Positions 1-9,124 of a DNA stretch of 47,269 bases are shown one piece after another. The stretch lies in contig JAFZZY010000009.1 in NCBI GenBank assembly GCA_017615545.1, positions 1 through 47,269 of the forward strand, given 5' to 3'. A program made the position numbers and the translations under genes. Each line of letters starts with the position of its first letter. Position 1 is the first letter of the stretch. Under the pieces are notes generated by a model. The model was not told the origin of the DNA. It did not search any database and saw only the letters and a program-made list of their open reading frames with translations. This DNA is from Lachnospiraceae bacterium (GTDB lineage: Bacteria > Bacillota > Clostridia > Lachnospirales > Lachnospiraceae).

Positions 1-118
1 CACAGTCGGACCCGGCGATTGGGGCCTCTGGAGAAATACACAAGAAGTGAAATCATGATTTCAAAAGAAAGCAATTCTTAACTGTGACGAAGGAATGCAA
101 GTTCAACGCAGGCCGAAA
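1..118. other. Left edge, no gene called
   Basis: The first 118 bases hold no complete gene. Frame 1 on the plus strand is open from the edge to a TAA at 79-81 and frame 2 to a TGA at 56-58, so the tail of a gene from outside the window could end here, but neither peptide is recognisable. A perfect 14-bp palindrome (GAAATCATGATTTC, 49-62) lies just before the first unit of the repeat array. Confidence 0.3.
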
Positions 119-374
119 AGCCAAGAAAAACGAGATTATTGTAATTTCCTTAGCCAGATGAGAGGCAAAACTCGCTCAACGTTCTCCCACAGGCTAAGAA
201 AAACGCGAGTATCTCAATTCTCATAGCCAGATAGGAGATGAAATTCGCTTAACAGGTGACATATGGCTAAGGAAAATACTGATATCGTAATTATCTTAGC
301 CCAAAGGAAAAAGAAACCCGCTCATAGAGTACCAGAAGGCTAAGGGAAACGCCAATATCGCAATTTCCTTAGCC
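119..374. repeat. Array 1, left half: four 37-nt palindromes, period 73
   Basis: Four units at 119-155, 192-228, 265-301 and 338-374 start exactly 73 bases apart. Each begins with GGCTAAG (degenerate in the first) and ends with a form of CCTTAGCC, so it can fold into a hairpin. The 36-nt spacers are similar to each other, which excludes CRISPR. The same family resumes at 1808 beyond the nuclease-fold gene and the 89-residue gene. The left units are more diverged than the right ones, suggesting they are older. From 375 to 440 there is only an A-rich leader to the next gene, without a clear promoter. Confidence 0.9.
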
Positions 375-440
375 TCCCTGGCAGAAAACCAGCTCAACAA
401 AAATCAAACAAAACAATACAACAACAAATAAGGAGGAAGA

Positions 441-1256
441 ATGCTCAGAACTAAGGAAATACTCAACGAGATTACATCACTAGAGGATAGCAAGAAGAAG
501 GTTGCACGCGAATTAGAGCGGCTGAAACAACAAGTCCCGGAAGGCGTCTCGCTAAGAGTGGCACGGCACGGAGGAAGCTATCAATATTTCATTCGTGAAA
601 AAGGCGCTGAAAAAACCGGGAAGTACATTAAAAAAAAGGATCACAAAAGCGCTGAAAAACTGGCGCAAATCGAATACGACGAGAAGTTGATCAACCCGCT
701 GAATGAAACTTTAGAACAATTAAAAGCTCTGGTAAAAATTTGGGGCGACGATCCGTTTAATGAAGCAATAAAACAATTGCCCCCTTTGAAAAGAGACTTG
801 GTTGTGCCTTTGAATAAATCAGACGAATCATTCCTCTCTGAATGGAAGGAGCAAGAATACACTGGGGTAGCATTTCCCGATGACTCACCTGAGTATTATA
901 CCAGGCAGGGGCTTCGGGTCAGGTCGAAATCAGAAATCATAATCGCCGATCTATTGGACGAGATGTCGATCCCCTTTCATTATGAAAAGCCCCTGAAACT
1001 CGGATCAGGAATAGTGCACCCGGACTTTACGCTCTTGAATTTGATTGAGCGAAAGGAAGTGTACTGGGAGCATTTCGGGATGATGGATGACATGGATTAT
1101 CGGAACAATGCGTTCCTCAAGATCCGCAAATATGAGTCAGCAGGATTGTATCAACATGATTCCGTGATTTGGACCTTTGAAACCGGGAAATATCCGCTGA
1201 ATACCAGAGAAATTCGAAAAATGATAAAAACCCTAAAGGATACTTTGGGATATTAA
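441..1256 (+). CDS. PD-(D/E)XK-like nuclease-fold protein of unknown role
   Basis: This is a 271-residue cytoplasmic protein with no signal peptide or membrane segment. It starts at ATG 441 behind AGGAGG at 431-436. Residues 8-32 look like a coiled coil. Residues 36-80 are basic and beta-rich, with a GKYIKKKD stretch that could bind DNA. The C-terminal half has the spacing of a PD-(D/E)XK core: S164-E165 in a helix, H193-P194-D195, then E210-H211 within YWEHFG. The usual lysine of E-x-K is absent (F212), so activity is uncertain. From memory, similar proteins are widespread in Clostridia and uncharacterised. The gene looks AT-richer than its neighbours, faces the 1329-1598 gene, and both sit between halves of one repeat array, which suggests insertion or a functional link. 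Confidence 0.75.
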   Translation: MLRTKEILNEITSLEDSKKKVARELERLKQQVPEGVSLRVARHGGSYQYFIREKGAEKTGKYIKKKDHKSAEKLAQIEYDEKLINPLNETLEQLKALVKIWGDDPFNEAIKQLPPLKRDLVVPLNKSDESFLSEWKEQEYTGVAFPDDSPEYYTRQGLRVRSKSEIIIADLLDEMSIPFHYEKPLKLGSGIVHPDFTLLNLIERKEVYWEHFGMMDDMDYRNNAFLKIRKYESAGLYQHDSVIWTFETGKYPLNTREIRKMIKTLKDTLGY

Positions 1257-1264
1257 ATAATCAA

Positions 1265-1303
1265 TCCGGCGGACAGATCGTATAGCAAGACCTGTTCGCC
1301 GGA
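1265..1303. terminator. Hairpin between convergent genes
   Basis: A 12-bp stem (TCCGGCGGACAG with CTGTTCGCCGGA, one G-T pair) encloses a 15-nt loop. It lies between the nuclease-fold gene and the 1329-1598 gene, which run toward each other. No strong T tract follows on the plus strand; on the minus strand the exit is only moderately T-rich. It may be a weak terminator for both. Confidence 0.5.
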
Positions 1304-1328
1304 AGAATTGAAAATATGTATGTTTTCA

Positions 1329-1598
1329 TCATATGTCCTCTTCGATCACCTGAATCTCCAGATAGTCGAAGGGGATCTTTTCTATGAAACTGTCATCGCG
1401 GAAGCGTGTTTTTGATGTTTTTTTGAATTCATCGATATTGGAGTTGAGCCAGATAGGTACAGGCAGATCGAACTGATGACAAGCAACTTCCAACGCTGCA
1501 AAGATCTTCCGCGTGCGGTTCAGATCGGACACATCCTCAATGGTCGTGTCGGCCAAAAGGTGGTTGTTTTTCCATAGTTTACACCACATGCGAAACAT
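1329..1598 (-). CDS. Small conserved hypothetical protein (89 aa)
   Basis: This 89-residue acidic protein ends in FDYLEIQVIEEDI. It is cytoplasmic, without signal or membrane segment. ATG 1598 is preceded by GGAGG with normal spacing. I recall very similar small proteins, with the same FDYLEIQVIEED ending and a central PIWLNSN stretch, as conserved hypotheticals in Clostridia, but no function is known to me. It is convergent with the nuclease-fold gene and lies in the same segment between the two array halves. The region from 1599 to 1807 upstream has no further gene that I can support. Confidence 0.75.
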   Translation of the reverse strand: MFRMWCKLWKNNHLLADTTIEDVSDLNRTRKIFAALEVACHQFDLPVPIWLNSNIDEFKKTSKTRFRDDSFIEKIPFDYLEIQVIEEDI

Positions 1599-1807
1599 AA
1601 TCAGTCCTCCAAAATCGTTGAAGTATTAATATGGGATAATGCTTATACTGCGTTGTTTCAAACTCACACTGAAATCCAGTCACGAGACAAGTCGTCTAGT
1701 CCACATATACATCGAATACAGTGTAACAAAAAAACAAGAAAATGTCCATATGATGAAGAGGGGTATTCATGCTACGAGTTATTAAAGACACTCTACTAAA
1801 GTGATCC

Positions 1808-2209
1808 GGCTAAGGAAAACTCTATTTTCAGGACTTCCCTTAGCCAACTAGCTCGAATTTCGTGTCCAATAAAGTCACACTGGCTAAGATAATCGCTGTT
1901 TCGGCGGTTTTCTTAGCCGGACGACTCAAAATTCATGCCTAATCAAGGCATAATGGCTAAGAAAATGGCTGTTTCTGCTTTTTCCTTAGCCAACCGACTC
2001 GGAATTCATGCCTATTCAAGGCATAATGGCTAAGAAAAAGGCTGTTTCTGCTTTTTCCTTAGCCAACCGACTCGGAATTCATGCCTATTCAAGGCATAAT
2101 GGCTAAGAAAAAAGCTATTTGAGCGTTTTCCTTAGCCAACCGGTTTGAAATTCACCCCTAGCGAAGAAAAAAGGCTAAGGAAAATGCCTCTCGGACATTT
2201 TCCTTAGCC
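1808..2209. repeat. Array 1, right half: six ~37-nt palindromes, period 73
   Basis: Units lie at 1808-1845, 1882-1918, 1955-1991, 2028-2064, 2101-2137 and 2173-2209, with start spacings of 74, 73, 73, 73 and 72. All begin GGCTAAG and end CTTAGCC. The unit at 2173 has a perfect 14-bp stem around a 9-nt loop. Spacers are about 36 nt and several carry a second small palindrome (ATGCCT...AGGCAT). Units and spacers around 1955-2100 are nearly identical, pointing to recent tandem duplication. This fills the gap between the 89-residue gene and pgi. Confidence 0.93.
2167..2209 (-). terminator. Probable pgi terminator, formed by the last array-1 unit
   Basis: Read on the minus strand, the unit at 2173-2209 forms a 14-bp stem (GGCTAAGGAAAATG arms) about 25 bases after the pgi stop. 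It is followed at once by six T residues (A run 2167-2172 on the plus strand). This is a standard Rho-independent terminator, so one array unit doubles as the pgi terminator. Confidence 0.75.
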
Positions 2210-2234
2210 GGGCTAGTGTCTATATTGACTTCTA

Positions 2235-3581
<1,347 letters not shown>

Positions 3582-3618
3582 AAAAAACCTCCTAACGAGT
3601 GTTGATACGATATACAAC

Positions 3619-3635
3619 AGGCAGTCCAACTGCCT
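3619..3635 (-). promoter_or_regulatory. Hairpin at the 5' end of the pgi transcript
   Basis: AGGCAGT-CCA-ACTGCCT is a perfect 7-bp stem with a 3-nt loop. It falls within a few bases of the transcription start predicted from the promoter at 3644-3671, so it would cap the 5' end of the mRNA. A stabilising role is inference. Confidence 0.5.
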
Positions 3636-3643
3636 CGAATCCT

Positions 3644-3671
3644 ATTATAATTCTTCCGGTTGAAAATGCAA
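3644..3671 (-). promoter_or_regulatory. pgi promoter
   Basis: On the minus strand TTGCAT (3666-3671) and TATAAT (3644-3649) are separated by 16 bases, a good sigma-A match. The -35 belongs to a TTGCATTTTC string also used at the promoters at 8191-8219 and 17729-17757. Confidence 0.7.
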
Positions 3672-3754
3672 GATGGCCGCCGGAAAAAGCGGGAAAAATA
3701 CATCATCCGAACCGATATTTCACATTTTCTGAAACGGCGATTTCGGGCTTCGCA

Positions 3755-4219
3755 TCACGCCTGGGCCACGTATGTGATCTGCAGCGAAAACTCCGCCTGC
3801 GAGATCTCCTCGCCGCCCTGCAGCACGCGGTACGCCGCGCTCGCAGCCGCCCCGTCGTAGCCCTGCGAAAACGCCAGTTCGGTCGTCTCGATGTCAAACA
3901 GCAACATCCCGACCGGTGTCTGATACGGGCAATGTGTGACCTCCCCGGTCACGAACACCATCTTCGTGCGGATCGGGCCGCGCCGCGTCAGTGTGATCCG
4001 GCACGCCTCGCTCCCGGTATCGGAAATGTACGTCTCCGCCTTCATCAGGGTCGTCACGGCCTCCTCAACGCCCGGGATCTTCTCCTCAAACGAGGTGTAA
4101 AATCCGCCCTCCGTCTCCACGCAGGACGCGTCCCCGGAATACTCCGTGACCTCTTCCGCCCCGTCCACACGCGTCACGATCCGGAAATCGATCACGGCCG
4201 ATCGTTTATTCTCATACAT
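3755..4219 (-). CDS. DUF1934 (YwiB-like) beta-barrel protein
   Basis: The 154-residue product matches the DUF1934 family typified by Bacillus subtilis YwiB, a small cytoplasmic calycin-like barrel of unknown function. The family pattern is visible in RRGPIRTKMVFVTGE followed by YQTPVGMLLFDIETTEL. The frame extends to 4288, but ATG 4219 (MYENKRSAV) fits the family N-terminus, lies 11 bases after the GntR stop, and has an AGGTAG ribosome site. It is the last gene of the ispE-GntR-DUF1934 operon. I see no convincing terminator in 3636-3754. Confidence 0.85.
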   Translation of the reverse strand: MYENKRSAVIDFRIVTRVDGAEEVTEYSGDASCVETEGGFYTSFEEKIPGVEEAVTTLMKAETYISDTGSEACRITLTRRGPIRTKMVFVTGEVTHCPYQTPVGMLLFDIETTELAFSQGYDGAAASAAYRVLQGGEEISQAEFSLQITYVAQA

Positions 4220-4230
4220 GGGCACTACCT

Positions 4231-4917
4231 CTAGCGAAAGGAAAGGTTCTGCGCGACCGTCGCTTCCTGATTCTCGATGTGCTTCCACATCGCCTTACGC
4301 GCCGCCTCTTCGTCCTTTTTCTCCAGGGCAGAAACGATCACCTTATGCTCTGCGACCAGCGCGCGCCGCTTATTCGCATCCTTAATATATTCCAAACGAT
4401 AACGGTACATCTGCTCGCGGATGTTGTTCATCAGCTGCAGGAGTTTGTCGTTCTGCGTCGCCAGATAGATCAGGTCGTGGAACTTCTCGTCCGCCTCCGC
4501 GATCGTCGTCGCATCGTCCGTGGACAATGAAAGTTCAAAATAGGAGTTCGCCCGCTTAAGCTCCAGCAGTTTCTCCTCGGTAATACGCCGACAGGCCAGG
4601 CTCACCGCCAGGTCCTCCAGCGTCCGACGCACCTCCAGGACGTCACGCAGGTTCTTCTCGGATATCCGCGCAACCTCGGCGCCGCGCCGAGGGATATTGA
4701 CCACGAGGCCCTCGAGTTCGAGCTTACGGATCGCCTCACGCACCGGCGTACGGCTGACGCCCAGACGCGTCGCGAGCGCGACCTCCATCAGGCGCTCGCC
4801 CGGAGCCAGCTCCCCCTTCAGGATCAGCTGCCGCAACGTGTTGAACACGACATCGCGCAAGGGCAGATACTCGTTCATATTTAATTTGATATATTCGTCC
4901 ATCTTATCGTTTTGCAT
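4231..4917 (-). CDS. GntR-family regulator with FCD domain
   Basis: This 228-residue DNA-binding repressor has an N-terminal winged helix (about residues 15-80, including ATRLGVSRTPVREAIRKLE) and a C-terminal all-helical FCD ligand domain (about 90-220), as in the FadR subfamily. The open frame runs to 5010 inside ispE, but ATG 4917 (MQNDKMDEY) has AAGGAG before it and lies just after the ispE stop. It is co-transcribed with ispE. A perfect inverted repeat (5856-5870) with the GTATAC core typical of this subfamily overlaps the -10 of the operon promoter, so autoregulation is likely. The ligand is unknown. Confidence 0.92.
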   Translation of the reverse strand: MQNDKMDEYIKLNMNEYLPLRDVVFNTLRQLILKGELAPGERLMEVALATRLGVSRTPVREAIRKLELEGLVVNIPRRGAEVARISEKNLRDVLEVRRTLEDLAVSLACRRITEEKLLELKRANSYFELSLSTDDATTIAEADEKFHDLIYLATQNDKLLQLMNNIREQMYRYRLEYIKDANKRRALVAEHKVIVSALEKKDEEAARKAMWKHIENQEATVAQNLSFR

Positions 4918-4927
4918 ATTCTGCTCC

Positions 4928-5836
4928 TTACTCCGGGTCCCGGGCTGCATGCTGCGCCAGATCCGTCGCGGGATCGTAGAACTCGGTATAATTGATGCGT
5001 CCCGGCACACGATGCGCCTTCAGCGTATCGTACGCCCGTTTCATGGTTTCAAAATCTTCAAACAGTCCGAAGACCGTGGGCCCGCTGCCGCTCATCATCG
5101 ACGCGCACGCGCCCAGCGTCAGCATATCCTTCTTAATGTCCGCGATCACGGGATGCATGGGGATGGTCACCTGCTCCAGGCAGTTGCCCAAAAGCTTCGG
5201 CAGGTCGCCCTTCGGATGCTCGATCTCGCGGATCATGGCATCCACATCCGGGTGTCGCAGCGGTTCTTTCAGTTCATCCAGGTCCGTGTAGACCTTCCGC
5301 GTCGACACGCCGAACGGCGGCGTCACCAGCAACACGTAATAATGCGGCGCGGCCGGAAGTCGTGTCAGTTCCTCGCCGATCCCTTCGGCCAATGCGGTCC
5401 CGCGCACCAGACAGAACGGCACATCCGCACCGATCTGCAAGCCCCGCTTCATCAACATGCTGCGGGACAGGGGCAGGTCATACATACGGGAGATCGCAAA
5501 CAGGACCGACGCCGCATCCGCGCTGCCGCCGGCCAGTCCGGCCGACGCAGGGATCCTCTTATTCAGGTCGATCTCAATACCTCCCGGCAAATGAAACTCA
5601 TTGAACAGGATCTCCGCCGCCCGATACGCCAGATTCATCTGGTTCGTCGGAACATGCCGGAAGTTCGTCGTGATGCGGATCTCCGGCTCCGGGATCTTCA
5701 AAAGATAGATATCATCATACAGGCGCAATGTCTGCATGATCATGCGGACTTCATGATAGCCGTCCTCACGCGTTCCTACTATATCAAGTGCCAGATTGAT
5801 CTTCGCCCTGGCCCGGATCCTCATTTGATTGACCAT
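4928..5836 (-). CDS. ispE: 4-diphosphocytidyl-2-C-methyl-D-erythritol kinase
   Basis: IspE phosphorylates CDP-methylerythritol with ATP in the MEP route to isoprenoids, in the cytosol. The 302-residue GHMP kinase has the glycine-rich ATP motif PASAGLAGGSADAA at 96-109, the N-terminal AKINLAL segment with K12, and GADVPFCL with the probable catalytic D138. A C-terminal GSGPTVFGLF completes the family pattern. ATG 5836 follows GGGAGG at good spacing; a second in-frame ATG four codons later is less well placed. It is the first gene of the operon and is read from the promoter at 5863-5891. Confidence 0.97.
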   Translation of the reverse strand: MVNQMRIRARAKINLALDIVGTREDGYHEVRMIMQTLRLYDDIYLLKIPEPEIRITTNFRHVPTNQMNLAYRAAEILFNEFHLPGGIEIDLNKRIPASAGLAGGSADAASVLFAISRMYDLPLSRSMLMKRGLQIGADVPFCLVRGTALAEGIGEELTRLPAAPHYYVLLVTPPFGVSTRKVYTDLDELKEPLRHPDVDAMIREIEHPKGDLPKLLGNCLEQVTIPMHPVIADIKKDMLTLGACASMMSGSGPTVFGLFEDFETMKRAYDTLKAHRVPGRINYTEFYDPATDLAQHAARDPE

Positions 5837-5855
5837 ACTAACCTCCCGATCGTCA

Positions 5856-5870
5856 TGTATACAGTATACA
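5856..5870. promoter_or_regulatory. Probable GntR operator
   Basis: TGTATAC-A-GTATACA is a perfect 7+7 inverted repeat around one base. It contains the GTATAC core known for FadR/FCD-type GntR operators. It covers the -10 hexamer of the ispE promoter, about 20 bases before the ispE start, and the GntR gene is second in the operon. Repression by promoter occlusion is the inferred mode. Confidence 0.65.
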
Positions 5871-5891
5871 ACATCCGTACAAAAAAATCAA
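5863..5891 (-). promoter_or_regulatory. ispE-GntR-DUF1934 operon promoter
   Basis: On the minus strand TTGATT (5886-5891) is followed after 17 bases by TATACT (5863-5868), preceded by TG, an extended -10. The -35 overlaps the T tract of the upstream terminator, so two signals share these bases. Confidence 0.7.
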
Positions 5892-5925
5892 CCGTCGCGG
5901 GCTTTATTTCAGCCTGCGGCGGTTG
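5881..5925 (-). terminator. Terminator of the 5963-7333 gene
   Basis: On the minus strand the 15-bp stem CAACCGCCGCAGGCT with AGCCCGCGACGGTTG (two G-T pairs), with a short loop, lies at 5889-5925 and is followed by a run of T (A run at 5881-5887). It ends leftward transcription from the zinc-ribbon gene just before the ispE promoter. Confidence 0.8.
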
Positions 5926-5962
5926 GTTCTTTCGTCCGTTCCCTCACGGGAACACGCTATGT

Positions 5963-7333
5963 TTAACGATAGTAATCGTCTCCGTTCTTCTTACGGTTGA
6001 TGACCTTCTGATACTCCTCGGAAAGCTTCTTCTGGAACTCGGTCGCCTTCGCCATCTTCGCGTCGTCTACAACGAACTTCGGGCTCATGACGTCGTTCTC
6101 CAGCGCTGCCGCCGTCTCGGTATCGATACACAGAAGGAACTCATCGAACCTCACTGCAACCTGGTGGTCAATGCAGCTGCACAGCTCCTCGAGTCCACGC
6201 CAGAATACGTCGACATGAGGAACGTAATCCTCATTCATCATGCCCCAGTACTTGCGCTCGTTGTTCTCCTTCATGTACTCGATGGCATCGTTGATATTCA
6301 AGAACTCTACGCGATCCATCTCGGACTGCAACATATCGTCATCGTACTCATCCGAGAACGAAAGCACGTTGCTTCCGTGCAAGTTCGACGGGAATACCGC
6401 GTCCATACCGTTCTGGTTTACGCATCTCTTATACTTCTGGTATGCGCCGATGACCTGCTTATACAGAACCTGGATCTCTTTCTTCGTACAGGTCTGCTCG
6501 ATCTGTGCGCTCTCGGCTGTGTGCATCAGTTTACCGCTCTCATAGGAACGTCCTGTAAGAGTATGCAGTTCGCGAACCAACTCGTCAATATCGTTCACCG
6601 CTGCCTTTAAGCGGGACTCTGCATTCTCCTTCGTATTCTCCTTCATGGTCAGGATAACGTTATCGAGTGTATCCAAAAATCCTTCGATCCTGGACAATGC
6701 TGTCCGGCTGCTTACGCTCTGGCGGATCAGTTCTACATTGCCCACATACTGGGACAGGCTGCCTCCCGGCATGATCGCATTCACCTTCGCGCACGCGATA
6801 TCGTTGATCGTATCGATGCATCCGGTAACTATAGCCGAATACTTCTTCTTCAGTTTCAGCTCGCGTCCCGGAAGCGGTCCTGCGGCTGCACGCGGCGCCT
6901 TCTTGCGCTCGGGCTCTGCCTTCTTCTCGGTTGCTTCCTTCGTCTCTGCAGACTCCGCAGGCTTCTCAACCTTCTCTGTCTTCTCAGGCTTCGCGTCTTT
7001 CTCCGCGTTCTTCAGTTCTGCCTGAACCTCATGTGCCAGTTTCGCAGTCAACTGCTCTGCGATCTTCGCCAACGGATCATCCGAAGCTCCGTCTTTTCTG
7101 GCCGCCTTACGCGACTCGCTTTCCTTCGGGGCTTTCTCTGCTGCTGCACGCTTTGCTGCTTCTTCCGCCTCGCGCTTCGCTGCTGCTTCACGCTTAGCGG
7201 CTTCCTCAGCCTCACGTTTTGCGTCCTCTGCTGACTTATCAGACTGTGCCAAACCGCTTCCGCAATAAGGACAGAAATAAATGATATCGCGGAACTCAAA
7301 TTTCTTCTTGCATTTCTCACATGAATATCGCAT
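5963..7333 (-). CDS. Zinc-ribbon protein with charged linker, function unknown
   Basis: This is a 456-residue soluble protein. Residues 1-26 form a zinc ribbon with C5-x2-C8 and C21-x2-C24. Residues 30-145 are a low-complexity Ala/Glu/Lys-rich stretch of repeated KREAEEAA-like units, probably a long charged helix. From about 150 to the end a mixed helical domain follows, with no match I recognise. A GTG at 7342 is in frame but overlaps the AAGGAGG (7342-7348), so ATG 7333, eight bases after it, is the better start. It lies downstream of the DUF624 gene with a 78-base gap and may share its transcript. Confidence 0.8.
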   Translation of the reverse strand: MRYSCEKCKKKFEFRDIIYFCPYCGSGLAQSDKSAEDAKREAEEAAKREAAAKREAEEAAKRAAAEKAPKESESRKAARKDGASDDPLAKIAEQLTAKLAHEVQAELKNAEKDAKPEKTEKVEKPAESAETKEATEKKAEPERKKAPRAAAGPLPGRELKLKKKYSAIVTGCIDTINDIACAKVNAIMPGGSLSQYVGNVELIRQSVSSRTALSRIEGFLDTLDNVILTMKENTKENAESRLKAAVNDIDELVRELHTLTGRSYESGKLMHTAESAQIEQTCTKKEIQVLYKQVIGAYQKYKRCVNQNGMDAVFPSNLHGSNVLSFSDEYDDDMLQSEMDRVEFLNINDAIEYMKENNERKYWGMMNEDYVPHVDVFWRGLEELCSCIDHQVAVRFDEFLLCIDTETAAALENDVMSPKFVVDDAKMAKATEFQKKLSEEYQKVINRKKNGDDYYR

Positions 7334-7411
7334 GTCTGGCACCTCCTTTCCTTCCTTAGTGTAACCGGTATTGACGTTCCTATTTCCTACATATTTCGCC
7401 GTGCCGTTTGT

Positions 7412-8149
7412 TTATTTTTCCTCTTCCTCCACCGGTGCGTCCTCGTCGGACACATCCTCCTCCGGCTCTGAAGTCAGAGTTTCTTCCGTATCGTCATCCC
7501 GAACCGTCTCGCCATTCATCTCTGCAATAGCCGCCTGACGGTCTAAGATCCTCTGTGTGTAAATGTCCATGATCTTTCGCAACGGGTACGCCGTAAAGAA
7601 AACGTAGGCGCCGCCGATGAAAACGATCAACGGGGGAATGAAGACCACAGCCACCACGCAGGCAGCCAGAATCGCGAGGCAAATGAGTGTCGTTCCGAAG
7701 TGCCGGACGGACATCGCATATGCCGAGATATACATTGCCTTTATACTGTTCGAAAACTTCGACAGGATCGCAAAGATGTACATGGATCCGATGATCCAGA
7801 TAAACGCCATGATCAAAAAGAACATATACAGGTAGGCGCTCATCTGTGTATCCTGGCCATAATAAAACCAAAGATCGTAACCGATGAATACCGCTAAAGC
7901 GATATTGAGCACGCCGATGATCGCTCCCTGCCGGAAGTTCTCTTTGAACGACTTCCAGAACATCTTATAAACGTAGCTTTCTTCGTTGCGCACCATTTTG
8001 AACGCGACATAATACAACGCCGCGGTCGCCGGACCTGCACCTACGATGGTGAGGCACGCCAAAAGCCATATGGCGCCAAGCAACATGGCGTCGGCCAGTT
8101 TTCCGACAAATGTCCAAAACGGGTTCTCAACGTTGAACAATCCACCCAT
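7412..8149 (-). CDS. DUF624 (YesL-like) membrane protein
   Basis: The 245-residue product has about five membrane segments and matches the DUF624/YesL family: an N-terminal GGLFNVENPFWTFVGKLAD, then LLACLTIVGAGPATAALYYV, and a C-terminal FFTAYPLRKIM. Family members often sit near sugar transport genes, but their role is unknown. The C-terminal tail is very acidic. Two in-frame ATGs compete: 8155 abuts GAGGT, whereas 8149 lies six bases after it and is chosen. The promoter is at 8191-8219. Confidence 0.88.
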   Translation of the reverse strand: MGGLFNVENPFWTFVGKLADAMLLGAIWLLACLTIVGAGPATAALYYVAFKMVRNEESYVYKMFWKSFKENFRQGAIIGVLNIALAVFIGYDLWFYYGQDTQMSAYLYMFFLIMAFIWIIGSMYIFAILSKFSNSIKAMYISAYAMSVRHFGTTLICLAILAACVVAVVFIPPLIVFIGGAYVFFTAYPLRKIMDIYTQRILDRQAAIAEMNGETVRDDDTEETLTSEPEEDVSDEDAPVEEEEK

Positions 8150-8190
8150 GAACATACCTCTGTTTCTAACGGGAAATGATATACTACTTT

Positions 8191-8219
8191 ATTATACCAA
8201 ACTGCCGCGGAAAATGCAA
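8191..8219 (-). promoter_or_regulatory. Promoter of the DUF624 gene
   Basis: On the minus strand TTGCAT (8214-8219), 17 bases, TATAAT (8191-8196). It shares the TTGCATTTTC -35 context with the pgi and histidine kinase promoters. For the divergent gene at 8323 only a TATGAT (8265-8270) with a weak -35 (TACACA) can be proposed. Confidence 0.75.
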
Positions 8220-8322
8220 ACCCTTTTCTTTTATTTTCCTCTACACAGGCATTTGTTTTTGTGGTATGATAGGTAATGTCGCGGTGTGCGACTCATTTAC
8301 CCCCTATTTCAGGAGCATTTCT

Positions 8323-9075
8323 ATGACAGAAAAGGAAAAAGAGCGTCAGAGCGTCAATAAAACGTTCAAAGGCGAGATCCAAAAGATAAAAGAACTGCCG
8401 GGCTTCAAGGCAAAAGTCGGCTACATCTTCGATTACTACACCGTTCACATCGTCGTGATCATCGTGGCGATCGTCGTGGCCGTTTCACTCATCTTGCATT
8501 ACACAAACCTCAAAAAAGATATCCTCTTCGGTGTCGTTCTGAACCTGGGTTGCGATGACACCACGGTCTTCAGCGAGCAGTTGGACGATTATTTCGAAGT
8601 CGCCCCGAAGGAAAGAACCTTCCTCGAGCGCGGCCTCTTCATGGGACAGTACGGAAACGAGGTCGAGCAGAAGCTCGTCATGTACATCGCCGCGCACCAG
8701 CTCGACTATGTTATCACCGACGAAGACGGACTCAACCACTTCGGAAGGCAGTTTTTCTGGAGAGACCTGCGTGAGTTTCTGCCCGCCGACCTCTACAATG
8801 ACCTCAAAGACGACATCATTATCCGCACCTTCACCGTGACGGATGAGGAGACCGGCGAGGCCAAAACCAAAGAGCAGACGATCCTGCGCATAAACGATTA
8901 CAAGATCGCCCAGGTGCTGAATCTGTACGGCTATGACGAGGGCTCGACCTTCTACCTCGGTGTCTACCTCTACCCGCCGGACGAGGAAAATGTGATCAAA
9001 CTGTTCAAATACGTTCGCGACCTGGGTAAGGTCGAACCGACCGAAGAAACCACCACCGAAGCCGGTACGAATTGA
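8323..9075 (+). CDS. Membrane-anchored protein of unknown function
   Basis: The 250-residue product has a charged cytoplasmic N-terminus (about 38 residues), one strongly hydrophobic segment (about 40-62), and an acidic domain presumably outside the membrane. There is no lipobox. The downstream domain is rich in aromatic and acidic residues and ends in a Thr/Glu linker. I do not recognise a family. The open frame begins at 8176, but ATG 8323 has AGGAG seven bases before it and gives a sensible topology. It is divergent from the DUF624 gene and ends at a strong terminator. Confidence 0.8.
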   Translation: MTEKEKERQSVNKTFKGEIQKIKELPGFKAKVGYIFDYYTVHIVVIIVAIVVAVSLILHYTNLKKDILFGVVLNLGCDDTTVFSEQLDDYFEVAPKERTFLERGLFMGQYGNEVEQKLVMYIAAHQLDYVITDEDGLNHFGRQFFWRDLREFLPADLYNDLKDDIIIRTFTVTDEETGEAKTKEQTILRINDYKIAQVLNLYGYDEGSTFYLGVYLYPPDEENVIKLFKYVRDLGKVEPTEETTTEAGTN

Positions 9076-9091
9076 CCCGTATAAAGCAGAT

Positions 9092-9124
9092 AGCCCGCAT
9101 CTCATAAGATGCGGGCTATTTTTA
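9092..9124 (+). terminator. Rho-independent terminator
   Basis: The 11-bp stem AGCCCGCATCT with AGATGCGGGCT around a CATA loop is followed by ATTTTTA. It ends the 8323-9075 gene. Its T tract overlaps the stop codon of the convergent 9122-9835 gene. Confidence 0.9.

Noticed and set aside
1768..1803. 11-codon frame before array 1
   Set aside because: Too short and without support beyond a weak purine-rich stretch.
4697..6610. 637-residue plus-strand frame across GntR, ispE and the zinc-ribbon gene
   Set aside because: It crosses a promoter, a terminator and three supported minus-strand genes.
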